The notes under the pieces are model-generated. The model saw only the letters and a program-made list of their open reading frames with translations, ran no database searches and was not told the DNA's origin. A DNA stretch of 64,000 nucleotides from Lysinibacillus sp. SGAir0095 (GTDB taxonomy: Bacteria; Bacillota; Bacilli; Bacillales_A; Planococcaceae). Shown piece by piece: positions 1 to 8,758 of this stretch. Numbering within the stretch: position 1 is the first letter of the stretch; the number at the start of each line of letters is the position of its first letter. The translations under genes were made by a program, and so were the position numbers. Location: assembly GCF_005491425.1 (NCBI RefSeq), contig NZ_CP028083.1, forward strand, positions 2,976,001 through 3,040,000. Direction: 5' to 3'.

Positions 1-351
1 CGACATTTGTCGAGGGTCACAAATAATACCACCTTTACCACCGCCATAAGGTAAATCAACAATTCCACATTTCAATGTCATCCACATTGAAAGCGCTTTA
101 ACTTCATCCTCACTAACCATTGGATGGAAACGAACTCCACCTTTAGTTGGTCCAACTGCATCATTATGTTGTGCACGGTAAGCAGTGAAAACTTTTGTTG
201 TACCATCATCCATTTTTACTGGAATTCGAACGTGTAACATACGTAAAGGTTCTTTTAACAATTCATACATCGCTTCGTCGTAACCAAGTTTATTTAATGC
301 GTCTTTGATAACATCTTGGGTTGACGTAAAAAGATTTAGATTTTCAGCCAT
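1..351 (-). CDS. gudB: Glutamate dehydrogenase, N-terminal part (truncated by window edge)
   Basis: About 117 N-terminal residues are present and the rest lies left of the window. The reading starts MAENLNLFTSTQDVI and contains KGGVRFHP and DLPYGGGKGG, which are the substrate and lysine motifs of hexameric NAD-dependent glutamate dehydrogenases (GudB/RocG). The enzyme deaminates glutamate to 2-oxoglutarate. The ATG at 351 follows an AGAGGCG site at about 7 nt. Its neighbour rocA makes glutamate from the arginine/proline route, so the pair forms one catabolic path. GudB versus RocG cannot be settled from this fragment. Confidence 0.93.
   Translation of the reverse strand, partial: MAENLNLFTSTQDVIKDALNKLGYDEAMYELLKEPLRMLHVRIPVKMDDGTTKVFTAYRAQHNDAVGPTKGGVRFHPMVSEDEVKALSMWMTLKCGIVDLPYGGGKGGIICDPRQMS
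88..101 (-). promoter_or_regulatory. Candidate intragenic cre (CcpA) site in gudB
   Basis: Read on the minus strand, TTAAAGCGCTTTCA matches the cre consensus TGWAARCGYTWNCW at all positions but one. It is strongly palindromic and lies inside the coding region about 85 codons from the start. Carbon repression of glutamate dehydrogenase genes by CcpA is known in B. subtilis rocG. Chance codon use for Lys-Ala-Leu-Ser could also give this match. Confidence 0.3.
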
Positions 352-545
352 TATTTTCGCCTCTTTAGAAATAGTAATAATTATTTATATCGCAAACATT
401 GTAACATACTTTAAATCTTATTTGGTCAATAAAATTGCCACAATTCAGATTGAATCTATTTAATTAGATAATTGGAAAATATTATTAAAAAATTGTTATT
501 TAATATAAAAATATGCTGCATGAAAGCTTGAATTTGCACTTTGTT

Positions 546-580
546 AAAAAAAGCAGACGCAAATGAACGCCTGCTTTTTT
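546..580 (-). terminator. Intrinsic terminator after rocA
   Basis: On the minus strand a GCAGGCGT / GCGTCTGC stem (with G-U pairs) closes a short loop and is followed by a run of seven T. It lies 12 nt past the rocA stop codon. Confidence 0.85.
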
Positions 581-591
581 CATGCTACGAA

Positions 592-2139
592 TTAAAGAGC
601 TTCAGATACTGATTTTGCTTGCATGTGAAGCCCTAAATAATCAGGACCGCCGGCTTTTGAATCTGTACCAGACATATTGAATCCACCGAATGGTTGGTAA
701 CCAACTGTAGCTGCAGTACATCCACGGTTAAAGTATAAGTTTCCAACATGGAATTCTTCACGAGCTTTTTCTAAGTGGAAACGATTTGTCGATAATACCG
801 CACCAGTTAAACCGTATACAGTATTGTTAGCAATGTCGATCGCCTCATCGAAATCTTTTGCTTTTGTAAATGCAAGGACAGGTCCAAAAATTTCTTCTTG
901 CATGATGCGAGCTTTTGGATCAACGTCTGCAAAGATTGTTGGGCTAATGAAGTACCCTTTAGAATCATCAGCAGTACCACCTGCAACCAGGCGCCCTTCA
1001 CCTTTCCCGATTTCAATGTATTCAGTAATTTTCTTAAATGCGCCAGCATCATTAACAGGGCCAATGTATGTTTCTTCGTTTGTAGGATCACCAATCACTA
1101 ATTCGTTAGTTAATTCAACAACCCGATTTAATACTGTTTGGTAAGCTTCGTCACCAACGACAACCGCGCGAGAACATGCAGAACATTTTTGGCCACTGAA
1201 ACCAAATGCACTGGTTACGATAGATTGAGCAGCTAATTCAAGATCAGCATTGTCATCAACTACTATTGTATCTTTACCCCCCATTTCAGCGATTACACGT
1301 TTAATCCAAATTTGACCTTCATTTAAAACAGAGGCACGCTGGTTAATGCGTAAACCTACATCACGAGAACCTGTGAAGCTGATGAAGCGAGTACGTGGAT
1401 GATCAACTAAGTAATCTCCAACTTCAGCGCCAGAACCAGGAATATAGTTAATTACTCCAGCTGGAAGACCCGCTTCTTCCATGATCTCCATAAATTTATA
1501 AGCAATTACTGGCGTTGTAGAAGCAGGTTTTAATAATACTGTGTTACCAGTAACAACCGCAGCTACAGTAGTTCCAAGCATGATTGCGAATGGGAAATTC
1601 CATGGAGAAATTACAACGCCAACACCTAATGGAATGTAAGAGTATTTATTAATTTGATTTTGATTTTGAGCTAATGGCTTGCCCTTAGCAAGCTCGATCA
1701 TTTGACGACCGTAGAATTCTAAGAAGTCGATTCCTTCAGCTATATCAACATCTGCTTGTACCCAATTCTTACCTGCCTCTTTAGTTAACCACGCAGATAA
1801 TTCAAACTTGCGACGTCGTACAATAGCTGCTGCTTTGAATAAAACCTCCGCACGTACAATAGGATTCACTTTTTTCCAGGTATTAAATGTGGAATCAGCA
1901 ATTTGCATCGCCTTTTCAGCTAATTCTTGATTTGCTTTTGACACACTGCCAACTACATCAGATGTATTTGATGGGTTATAAGAAACGATTTTTTGTTCAG
2001 TTGCAACTCGTTCTCCACCGATAATTAAGGGATACTCTTTTCCAAGTTCACTTTCTACTTTTTTTAAAGCTTCTAAATAAGCTTGTCGATTTGCTTCAAC
2101 TGTAAAATCAGTAAGTGGTTCACTTTTGTACGGAATCAT
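592..2139 (-). CDS. rocA: 1-pyrroline-5-carboxylate (glutamate semialdehyde) dehydrogenase
   Basis: A 515-residue aldehyde dehydrogenase that oxidises glutamate-5-semialdehyde/P5C to glutamate with NAD+, the last step of arginine, ornithine and proline breakdown. The catalytic cysteine lies in GQKC (about residue 319) and the general-base glutamate in EMGGKD (about 286). FTGSRDVG is the NAD-binding segment. Length and sequence match Bacillus RocA closely. The ATG at 2139 is preferred to an in-frame TTG 3 nt upstream because AAGGAGG lies 7 nt before the ATG. It is divergent from a RocR-like regulator, with a RocR-type palindrome between them. Confidence 0.96.
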   Translation of the reverse strand: MIPYKSEPLTDFTVEANRQAYLEALKKVESELGKEYPLIIGGERVATEQKIVSYNPSNTSDVVGSVSKANQELAEKAMQIADSTFNTWKKVNPIVRAEVLFKAAAIVRRRKFELSAWLTKEAGKNWVQADVDIAEGIDFLEFYGRQMIELAKGKPLAQNQNQINKYSYIPLGVGVVISPWNFPFAIMLGTTVAAVVTGNTVLLKPASTTPVIAYKFMEIMEEAGLPAGVINYIPGSGAEVGDYLVDHPRTRFISFTGSRDVGLRINQRASVLNEGQIWIKRVIAEMGGKDTIVVDDNADLELAAQSIVTSAFGFSGQKCSACSRAVVVGDEAYQTVLNRVVELTNELVIGDPTNEETYIGPVNDAGAFKKITEYIEIGKGEGRLVAGGTADDSKGYFISPTIFADVDPKARIMQEEIFGPVLAFTKAKDFDEAIDIANNTVYGLTGAVLSTNRFHLEKAREEFHVGNLYFNRGCTAATVGYQPFGGFNMSGTDSKAGGPDYLGLHMQAKSVSEAL

Positions 2140-2197
2140 CAATAATCCTCCTTAAAATAATTACGCTTATAGTGCGTGATTAGCCAGAAATTCATAA

Positions 2198-2216
2198 GTG
2201 CAAAAAATATTTGCAC
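2198..2216. promoter_or_regulatory. RocR-type upstream activating palindrome
   Basis: GTGCAAA-aaata-TTTGCAC is a perfect 7-bp inverted repeat with a 5-nt spacer, in the divergent rocA / rocR-like intergenic region. It resembles the TGCAAA...TTTGCA upstream activating sequences bound by RocR in B. subtilis. It lies about 60-80 bp upstream of the rocA start, a normal place for an activator site. Confidence 0.55.
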
Positions 2217-2312
2217 CATTTCCACATTTCTATATATAATAATGCAAAAGATTGTTGCGTTTTTCAAGCGATAATTGTTGTAAAAGTCAAAATTCTTTTG
2301 AGGTGAATCACA

Positions 2313-3647
2313 TTGGAAGAAAAACTAAACCACATGATAAAATTTTTTGAATTCGCTATTGAACATGTATCCGTTGGAATTCATGCTATTGATCATAAAG
2401 GACACACAATCCTCTACAATAATAAAATAAAGGAAATTGAAGGATTTAATATTGAAGATGTGTCAGATCGTTCGATTTTAGAATTATTTTCCTTTAGGCA
2501 AAATGATAGTACATTATTACGTGTGCTTCAGACAGGTCATAAAGAAATGAATGTAAAACAAACCTATTGGAACAAGGATGGTCATGAAATCACTACCATT
2601 AATGATACCTATCCAATTATTGATAATGGAGCAATTATTGGTGCGATAGAATTTGCTCGCGATATCACTTCATTAGAGAAGCTAGTTTACCAGCCTTTGC
2701 GCCGTTACGGTGAACCATTAACATTTGACATCATTACAGCCCTATCAGAACAAATGCGATCAATCATTGATAATGCAAAAAAAGTATCCCATGCTAGGGT
2801 ACCCGTTTTACTGATTGGTGAATCAGGAACAGGGAAAGATTTAATTGCTGAAAGTATTCATAATGAGTTAAAACCTGCCAATGATAAATTTATAACCATA
2901 TTTAGTAGAAGAACAAATCAATCCATAATAGAAAAAATAAATAATTTATTGGAAAACAATAAAAACTACACTTTCTTCTTTGAACGAATTGAATTCTTAT
3001 CTATTTCCATGCAACAGCAACTCCTTGAGATTTTAAACGAACTTTCATTAGAAAAGCATATGTTTATTGGAAGTATTGGCGATGATCCAATTGATTTAAT
3101 AAGTAAAGGTCAACTTCTTAAGGATTTATATTATTATTTTGCATCAATGACTATTTATATACCTCCATTAAAGGATAGAAAAGAAGATATCTTGCCCTTT
3201 GTGAATGATTACTTTAACCGGCATCGTGAGAGGTTTGCTTCAAAAATAGAAGGATTGGCAGAGGAAGTGATTACTTTATTTTTGCAATATGACTGGCCAG
3301 GAAATTTAAAGGAAATGGAATTATTATTAGATGAGATTGCTTCTATGATTACAAACGAAAAATTTGTTACCTACGAAATGCTCCCGCTACACTTTCGATT
3401 CAAAGTGCAGCAGTTGGATGACACCACACGTAAGCCTGACTTTTTCCTCGTGCAATCAAGTAAAGAATTGTTACCTTTAGATGATTACTTGCGTGAAGCC
3501 GAGAAATATTATGTACAAAACGTGTTAAATATGTATGAAGGAAATATTACAAAAACAGCAAATGCATTAGGCATGAGTAGACAAAACCTACAATACCGCA
3601 TTAGAAAATTTAAAAATACACAATTCGCTCCAAAAGGCTCAAGTTAA
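2313..3647 (+). CDS. RocR-like PAS / degenerate AAA+ / Fis-HTH regulator lacking the sigma-54 loop
   Basis: A 444-residue protein with RocR layout: PAS sensor (about 1-120), AAA+ module (about 145-380) and C-terminal Fis-type helix-turn-helix (about 412-436, NITKTANALGMSRQNLQYR). Walker A is intact (GESGTGKD, 169-176). The GAFTGA loop that contacts sigma-54 is absent: the segment between Walker A and B is about 15 residues shorter than in B. subtilis RocR. Walker B reads FFFERI instead of LLLDEI. WPGN near the sensor II region is kept. The start is TTG, with GAGGTGA 6 nt upstream. It probably controls rocA, but not as a canonical sigma-54 activator. Confidence 0.85.
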   Translation: MEEKLNHMIKFFEFAIEHVSVGIHAIDHKGHTILYNNKIKEIEGFNIEDVSDRSILELFSFRQNDSTLLRVLQTGHKEMNVKQTYWNKDGHEITTINDTYPIIDNGAIIGAIEFARDITSLEKLVYQPLRRYGEPLTFDIITALSEQMRSIIDNAKKVSHARVPVLLIGESGTGKDLIAESIHNELKPANDKFITIFSRRTNQSIIEKINNLLENNKNYTFFFERIEFLSISMQQQLLEILNELSLEKHMFIGSIGDDPIDLISKGQLLKDLYYYFASMTIYIPPLKDRKEDILPFVNDYFNRHRERFASKIEGLAEEVITLFLQYDWPGNLKEMELLLDEIASMITNEKFVTYEMLPLHFRFKVQQLDDTTRKPDFFLVQSSKELLPLDDYLREAEKYYVQNVLNMYEGNITKTANALGMSRQNLQYRIRKFKNTQFAPKGSS

Positions 3648-3724
3648 TGTTCTTTATCTATATTCGGAATTTCAATAAAACTCAAATTAAAATCTGCATT
3701 AAATAGGGAGTTTTCAACAGAAAA

Positions 3725-3761
3725 GCACAGGAGCAAGTTTGAAGTTCACCTGCTCCTGCGC
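3725..3761 (-). terminator. Intrinsic terminator after yugI
   Basis: An 11-bp stem (GCGCAGGAGCA / TGCTCCTGTGC on the minus strand, one G-U) is followed by TTTT, immediately downstream of the S1-domain gene. Confidence 0.7.
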
Positions 3762-3763
3762 CT

Positions 3764-4135
3764 TTAATGTCCTGATTGTTCGATCCAATGCTGCAGCTTG
3801 TCTTTTAACGATTTAAAACCATCTGCATCACTCTCATCAACTCGATCTTGTAAGGTTTTTCTTGGTTGGTCCTTTTTCTTCTGGGGTGGTGCTTCCTGCA
3901 ATGCACGAGTAGATAAGCTAATTTTGTCTGATTTCTCATCAATTTCTAAAATTTTTACTTGAATCTCTTCGCCCACCTTTAAAAAATCTGCCACATCCTT
4001 CACAAAGCCATAAGTAATTTCAGAGATATGCACGAGTCCTTGAGATTCTTCATCTAAAGCTACAAACGCCCCATATGGCTGTATGCCAGTTACCTTACCG
4101 GTTACAACTTCACCTACTTCGTATTTTTTTGTCAT
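3764..4135 (-). CDS. yugI: S1 RNA-binding general stress protein 13
   Basis: A 123-residue protein with one S1 domain at about 5-75 (YEVGEVVTGKVTGI, YGAFVALDE, GLVHISEI, DKISLSTRAL). A charged linker and a C-terminal helical tail (FKSLKDKLQHWIEQSG) follow. This is the architecture and length of B. subtilis GSP13/YugI, a ribosome-associated protein. It sits next to patB as in B. subtilis. The ribosome-binding site before the ATG at 4135 is weak. Confidence 0.88.
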   Translation of the reverse strand: MTKKYEVGEVVTGKVTGIQPYGAFVALDEESQGLVHISEITYGFVKDVADFLKVGEEIQVKILEIDEKSDKISLSTRALQEAPPQKKKDQPRKTLQDRVDESDADGFKSLKDKLQHWIEQSGH

Positions 4136-4377
4136 AAAACGGTTCCTACTTTCTATATCTACGTAAATGTCATGTTAAATTATAACATATGTGCTCTAGA
4201 CGAACAAAGATTCACCCTAACGAACAGGAAATTAATTTCAAAACTATCCGAAAAATTCGTTTTCACAAAAAATCGTTCTTTCCGATTAAAAAATTCATAT
4301 TTCAGACAAATTATTAGCATAAGTTATATATTAAAATATAATGTATAGAACTAGTAAGAATGTGAAAGGGCGTGTTT

Positions 4378-4590
4378 ATGTTGAAACAGAAATTCAATGA
4401 ACAACTTAAATTTTTGAGAGAAGAAAAAAATTGGTCCCTTGAAGAGTTATCGAAAAAAGTACAAGTTGGGGTTGAAAAATTAGCACAATATGAAAATGGT
4501 GAACTAATTCCGTCAGTACAAACAGTATTGAAGCTTTCAACTGTATTAGAGGTACCTGCCTCAAATTTAATGGATGGTATACAAGCATAA
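4378..4590 (+). CDS. Small XRE/Cro-type helix-turn-helix regulator
   Basis: About 70 residues, essentially all one HTH_3 domain (LKFLREEKNWSLEELSKKV, then YENGELIPSVQTVLKLSTVL). It has no sensor or effector region, so it is a minimal DNA-binding protein of unknown target. The ATG at 4378 is chosen over the GTG at 4372 because GAAAGGG then lies 7 nt upstream, while the GTG would almost touch it. Confidence 0.75.
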   Translation: MLKQKFNEQLKFLREEKNWSLEELSKKVQVGVEKLAQYENGELIPSVQTVLKLSTVLEVPASNLMDGIQA

Positions 4591-4634
4591 AGTAAAATGA
4601 TGAAAACAAATCAAAACAAGATTTTATTGAAATC

Positions 4635-4725
4635 AAAAAGGATTTCCTTTAAGTGATGTGCCCGTAAATTGTAGAACTGGTATCTACAGTTTGGTCAAAT
4701 CTTACACTTGAAGGAAATCCTTTTT
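4635..4725. terminator. Long-stem bidirectional terminator-like element
   Basis: Outer arms 4635-4655 and 4705-4725 form a 21-bp stem with a single G-U pair, closing about 49 nt that contain an inner TGTAGA / TCTACA hairpin. Both strands end in a T-run after the stem. It lies between convergent genes and probably terminates both. The unusually long stem with a structured loop also fits a small relic repeat. Confidence 0.6.
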
Positions 4726-4758
4726 CGCATTGCGTAGCCTTTGAAGCTTCAACAAATA

Positions 4759-5028
4759 TTATACGATACACTTAGCTTCAAATTTTATAGCAATTAATTT
4801 ATATGAAATTTCAACACATTTTTCAAAAGGAATCCATTGCTCAAATGAATGCTCGTAAACCTGCTGAATTACTTTCGCAAGATTACTAGGATCATCTATT
4901 CCCTGAAGTGCGGCCACTACGTCAGCTGTTTCAGTGTCATAGCTATCTTCACCGATATTAAATGGATCCCATTCTTCTAAAAGTTTAATTGCCGCTTTGT
5001 TCATTAATATATTGTCCAAAGTTTTCAC
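4759..5028 (-). CDS. DUF1871 family protein (YugE-like)
   Basis: An 89-residue acidic helical protein (LLEEWDPFNIG, DTETADVVAALQGIDDP, AKVIQQVYEHSF). This is the DUF1871 pattern seen in B. subtilis YugE, which also sits near yugI and patB. Function is unknown. The start is uncertain: GTG at 5028 gives 89 residues, but AGGGTGA lies 5 nt before an in-frame TTG at 5019. Confidence 0.6.
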   Translation of the reverse strand: MKTLDNILMNKAAIKLLEEWDPFNIGEDSYDTETADVVAALQGIDDPSNLAKVIQQVYEHSFEQWIPFEKCVEISYKLIAIKFEAKCIV

Positions 5029-5093
5029 CCTATTTTTACTATTATGTATGCTATTATATAATACAGAATTAAAAAAAGAAATGAGGGATACTT

Positions 5094-6275
5094 TTGTTTA
5101 ATTTTGATGAGCTTTTTGATCGTAAAAATACGAGTAGTTTAAAATGGGACCAATTCAAAGAACGTCTAAAAATGCAATATAATGTTGAAGATGCTTCAGA
5201 TATTCTTCCAATGTGGGTTGCCGATATGGATTTTGCTATACCGAGAGTTGTCTCAGACGCTATTAAAAATCGTCTTGATCATCCTATCTTTGGTTACTCC
5301 TTTGTAAGTGATGAATGTAAAAATGCTATTGTTGGCTGGTTTGAACGTCGCCATCAGTGGAAAATTGAACCAGATACATTAATGTTCCATCAAGGAGTTG
5401 TACCTGCTCTCGGAACAATTCTCGAAACATTCACACAACCTGGCGATAAAATTTGCATTTCTACTCCGGTATATCCAGCATTTTTCCATATACCAAATGC
5501 TCAAAAACGTGAGGTTGTGGAATGTGATTTAGTACTTACTGAGAATACTATGAAATTTGATTTTCCTGCTCTTGAGAATCAGTTTAAATCTGGTGTGAAG
5601 GTTTATGTTCTTTGTAGTCCACATAATCCTGGTGGTGTTGTCTGGACAAGAGAAGACCTCGAACAACTAGTTAAACTATGTATCCAATATGATGTATTGC
5701 TTATTTCAGATGAAATTCATGCTGACATCGTTTTTGACGGTTATAAACACATCCCTACTTTAACGGTTAAAGATGCGGATAAAGCGAAAATCATTACATG
5801 TATCGCTCCAACAAAAACATTTAATATTGCGGGTATCCACGCTGCAATCATGGTTGTTCCAGACAAAGAGCTTCGTGCAAAATTAAATGCCGATAAGCAA
5901 GCCCATGGTCGTGATGATTTAAACCTTTTAGCTGCTGCCGGTGTTCAAGCTGCCTATGAAAAGGGCGATGAATGGTTAGATGCAATGATTGCCTATGTAT
6001 CTAATAATATGGATGTAGTTGTGCAAGAGTTAAATCAATTAGACGGGATCAAGGTATCAAAACCTCAATCTACATACCTTATCTGGATTGATTATCGTGA
6101 AACTGGACTCTCTGAAAGTGAAATGATGCATCGTCTTTTAGAAAAAGGCAAACTTGCTATTGAACCGGGTACAAAATACAGTGAAGCAGGCCGAGGCTTC
6201 TTACGCATGAACGTAGCATGCCCATTAGAAACCGTGAAAGATGGCGTTGAACGCTTTAAGAAAGCTTTATTATAA
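5094..6275 (+). CDS. patB: PatB/MalY-type cystathionine beta-lyase (PLP enzyme)
   Basis: 393 residues, fold-type I aminotransferase class I/II. LPMWVADMDF near residue 42, SPHNPGG and SDEIHADI precede the PLP lysine in APTKTFNIAG (about 242). The C-terminus carries PGTKYSEAGRGFLRMN with the carboxylate-binding arginine. PatB cleaves cystathionine or cysteine conjugates to a thiol, pyruvate and ammonia. The start is TTG at 5094, with GAGGGA about 6 nt upstream. Adjacent to yugI as in B. subtilis. Confidence 0.9.
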   Translation: MFNFDELFDRKNTSSLKWDQFKERLKMQYNVEDASDILPMWVADMDFAIPRVVSDAIKNRLDHPIFGYSFVSDECKNAIVGWFERRHQWKIEPDTLMFHQGVVPALGTILETFTQPGDKICISTPVYPAFFHIPNAQKREVVECDLVLTENTMKFDFPALENQFKSGVKVYVLCSPHNPGGVVWTREDLEQLVKLCIQYDVLLISDEIHADIVFDGYKHIPTLTVKDADKAKIITCIAPTKTFNIAGIHAAIMVVPDKELRAKLNADKQAHGRDDLNLLAAAGVQAAYEKGDEWLDAMIAYVSNNMDVVVQELNQLDGIKVSKPQSTYLIWIDYRETGLSESEMMHRLLEKGKLAIEPGTKYSEAGRGFLRMNVACPLETVKDGVERFKKALL

Positions 6276-6306
6276 TATAATTTCCTTTTACAAAATTTCA
6301 AGAAAA

Positions 6307-6353
6307 TAAAAAAGGCTGACCCCAAAGGTAAATCTTTTGAGTCAGCCTTTTTC
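6307..6353. terminator. Bidirectional intrinsic terminator
   Basis: AAAAAGGCTGAC and GTCAGCCTTTTT form a perfect 12-bp stem with A/T runs on both sides. It serves patB on the plus strand and the small membrane gene on the minus strand. Confidence 0.85.
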
Positions 6354-6379
6354 AATTTAACTAAGATTACGTTATTTTC

Positions 6380-6592
6380 TTAATTGTGATGATTATCTTT
6401 TGTGTTCTGCTGTTTGCTTAAAACATATTCTTCTAATGCTTTCGTTTTGTGTTCTTGTTTTTTAGACACACGTTTGACAAGCGTAAACACCAACACACAC
6501 AAAATAAGAATTGCTAAAAACTCTAAAGCTGCTGGAATATATGATGACTTATCCTCGGGAAAATATAAAAATCCGGCATAAAGGATACTCAT
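6380..6592 (-). CDS. Small single-pass membrane protein, unknown function
   Basis: 70 residues: a short N-terminal region, one membrane segment at about 19-39 (AALEFLAILILCVLVFTLV) and a charged cytoplasmic tail rich in Lys, Glu, Gln and His. I do not recognise the family. It lies just downstream of ppiB (22 nt gap) on the same strand and ends at a good terminator, so it may be co-transcribed with ppiB. The ribosome-binding site is weak. Confidence 0.5.
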   Translation of the reverse strand: MSILYAGFLYFPEDKSSYIPAALEFLAILILCVLVFTLVKRVSKKQEHKTKALEEYVLSKQQNTKDNHHN

Positions 6593-6614
6593 TTTTCACT
6601 CTTCTTTCTAATAG

Positions 6615-7202
6615 TTAGTCGATAATTGTAATCGATTCTATTTTAACATCTTCTACTGGTTTATCGCGCATATCTTTGTCAACGTTCGCAATTTTGTCAA
6701 CAATGTCCATACCTTCAACAACATGTCCAAATACTGTGTGCTTAAAGTCTAACCAAGGCGTTCCACCGTTTTGCGCATATGCTTCAATAATTTCTGTTGG
6801 ATATTTAGCTTGCTCCATTTGTGCAATCATATTATTTGGCGTGTGCTGCATTTGAACGATGAAAAATTGAGATCCGTTCGTGTTTGGACCTGCGTTCGCC
6901 ATTGAAAGTGCTCCGCGTAGGTTAAATAAGCTCTCATTGAACTCATCTTCAAAAGAGTCGCCCCAGATCGATTGTCCACCCATACCAGTACCAGTTGGGT
7001 CTCCACCTTGAATCATAAAGTCTGTAATGACACGGTGGAAAATAATGCCGTTATAATAGCCAGATTTTGCATGTCCTAAAAAGTTTTCAACTGTTTTTGG
7101 TGCATGCTCAGGGAATAACTTGATTTTAACTGCACCTAATGTTGTATTCATTTCTACTAATACTTCACCTGGGTTTAATTCTTTTGTTAACTGTGGAAAC
7201 AT
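6615..7202 (-). CDS. ppiB: Cyclophilin-type peptidyl-prolyl cis-trans isomerase
   Basis: 195 residues starting [13 protein letters not shown]. The cyclophilin core is clear: [42 protein letters not shown] (active-site Arg, Phe, Met, Gln) and [17 protein letters not shown]. It has an insertion of about 45 residues relative to the 143-residue B. subtilis PpiB, between FFIV and the HTVFG strand. It is cytoplasmic with no signal peptide. The open frame extends upstream, but the ATG at 7202 has AAGGAG 9-10 nt before it. Confidence 0.93.
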   Translation of the reverse strand: MFPQLTKELNPGEVLVEMNTTLGAVKIKLFPEHAPKTVENFLGHAKSGYYNGIIFHRVITDFMIQGGDPTGTGMGGQSIWGDSFEDEFNESLFNLRGALSMANAGPNTNGSQFFIVQMQHTPNNMIAQMEQAKYPTEIIEAYAQNGGTPWLDFKHTVFGHVVEGMDIVDKIANVDKDMRDKPVEDVKIESITIID

Positions 7203-7372
7203 AATGATTCGCTCCTTATTAAAAATGTGATTTTTGGGTATATCTTTAGTTAGAAGATCACTATTTGACACCTCGTTACAGTTTAACATAGAACTTTTAA
7301 ATTTTCCGCTAATATACTTTCAGGACTTCCTTCGGTTTACGAAATAAGTTATACTTGACAACAAAGAAAAAA

Positions 7373-7399
7373 CAATATTGAAATTCCATCTCAATATTG
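7373..7399. promoter_or_regulatory. Paired CAATATTG palindromes upstream of MFS gene
   Basis: CAATATTG (self-palindromic) occurs at 7373-7380 and 7392-7399, with 11 nt between them. TTGACA at 7355-7360 lies just upstream as a possible -35 box. The arrangement could bind a dimeric repressor. No cognate regulator gene is adjacent. Confidence 0.3.
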
Positions 7400-7406
7400 G
7401 TAAACA

Positions 7407-8648
7407 ATGTCTAGGAAGAATGTGATTGAAGTGAATAACCGAAAGCACAACTTTATTATTATTTTAGTTTCAAATTTCATCGTAGCAAGTTCCATGACGA
7501 TGATTATGCCCTTTTTATCTCTTTATATTGAAACCTTCGGGGAATTTTCTGAAAGTTATGTTCAGAAATGGGCAGGTTTAATATTTGCTGCCACCTTTGT
7601 AACAGCATTTATCATGTCTCCAATATGGGGGCGCATTGCCGATAAATATGGCTATAAACCAATTATGATCATTAACTGTTTCGGCATTGCCCTCAGTATC
7701 TTTTTGATGGGACACGTGGAAGATGTCGGTCAATTTTTTGTCCTCCGTATATTTATGGGGATCGTTACTGGTTTTATCCCAACATCTATGGCCTTTATAA
7801 GTAAGCACACACCAAAAAATATAGCTGGCAAAACACTTGGAACGCTTCAAATCGGGAGTGTCGGCGGTTCACTATTCGGTCCTGTAATCGGAGGATCTTT
7901 AGCTGATGCCATTGGATTTAACTTTACGTTTATTTATACTTCCATTGCGATTACCATTGCGGCCATCATTATTATCTTCGGAATCCACGAGCCTGAAATC
8001 ATTCGAAAAGAAAAAAGTATCCTTTATTCTCGAAAAAATATTCTTTGGGCCTTATTCCATCATCCACTTATTTTGAGCACAATGTTTGTAGCATCATTAA
8101 TACAAATTGGAAACTTTAGTATTCAACCGCTACTATCTTTATATGTTTCTCATTTAACCACTTCTGAGCAAGTGGCAATGCTAGCTGGAGTCACCTTTAG
8201 TGCAGCAGGGGTCGGGAATATCTTAATTGGGCGATTTTTCGGGAGGCTCGGTGATAATATTGGCTATGAAAAGGTTTTAATGTCCTTATTATTTATCAGT
8301 GTTTTCTTTATCATCCCCCAAGCCTTTGTTACTTCACTTTGGCAGCTTATTGCCTTAAGATTTTTACTCGGTATTTTTTCAGGAGGGTTGATTCCCATCG
8401 TTACAGCTCTTATACGACGTGAAGCACCTGTAGAGATTCAAGGAGAAGTAATGGGCTATAATCAATCTTTTCGTTTTCTAGGGAACATCATCGGTCCTGT
8501 GCTAGGTGGATTTATTAGTGGATTTGCCGGTATTTCAGCTGTGTTCTATTCAACGGGCCTACTATTTTTAATAGCTGCCATTACTATTTTCACAATCCAG
8601 AAACTACCAAAAAAATATTTTGAAGATGTTTTAAAAAGTCATCTTTAA
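7407..8648 (+). CDS. MFS transporter of the MdtG-like DHA1 group
   Basis: 413 residues with twelve predicted membrane segments. The start resembles MdtG (FIVASSMTMIMPFLSLYIETFG), then motif A (GRIADKYGYKPI), a motif C region (SVGGSLFGPVIGGSLADAIG), and in the second half GRFFGRLGDNIGYEKVL and YNQSFRFLGNIIGPVLGG. MdtG-like proteins are drug:H+ antiporters; the substrate here is unknown. No strong ribosome-binding site precedes the ATG at 7407. Two CAATATTG palindromes lie just upstream and may be an operator. Confidence 0.85.
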   Translation: MSRKNVIEVNNRKHNFIIILVSNFIVASSMTMIMPFLSLYIETFGEFSESYVQKWAGLIFAATFVTAFIMSPIWGRIADKYGYKPIMIINCFGIALSIFLMGHVEDVGQFFVLRIFMGIVTGFIPTSMAFISKHTPKNIAGKTLGTLQIGSVGGSLFGPVIGGSLADAIGFNFTFIYTSIAITIAAIIIIFGIHEPEIIRKEKSILYSRKNILWALFHHPLILSTMFVASLIQIGNFSIQPLLSLYVSHLTTSEQVAMLAGVTFSAAGVGNILIGRFFGRLGDNIGYEKVLMSLLFISVFFIIPQAFVTSLWQLIALRFLLGIFSGGLIPIVTALIRREAPVEIQGEVMGYNQSFRFLGNIIGPVLGGFISGFAGISAVFYSTGLLFLIAAITIFTIQKLPKKYFEDVLKSHL

Positions 8649-8660
8649 GTTCGATATAAT

Positions 8661-8703
8661 GAGGAGGAGATCTACTAATTATTGTAGTCTCCTCCTTTTT
8701 TAT
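8661..8703 (+). terminator. Intrinsic terminator after MFS gene
   Basis: A GAGGAGGAGA arm pairs with TCTCCTCC, with a small internal bulge, followed by TTTTTT. Confidence 0.8.
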
Positions 8704-8758
8704 TTTAAACAATGCTATTCTATTGTTTTGTTATGCGCGTTAGTTTGGAGGAATCTAA

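Noticed and set aside
2186-2216. Sigma-54 promoter within the RocR-type palindrome
   Set aside because: TGG and TTGCA elements are present on the minus strand but the spacing between GG and GC is several nt too long.
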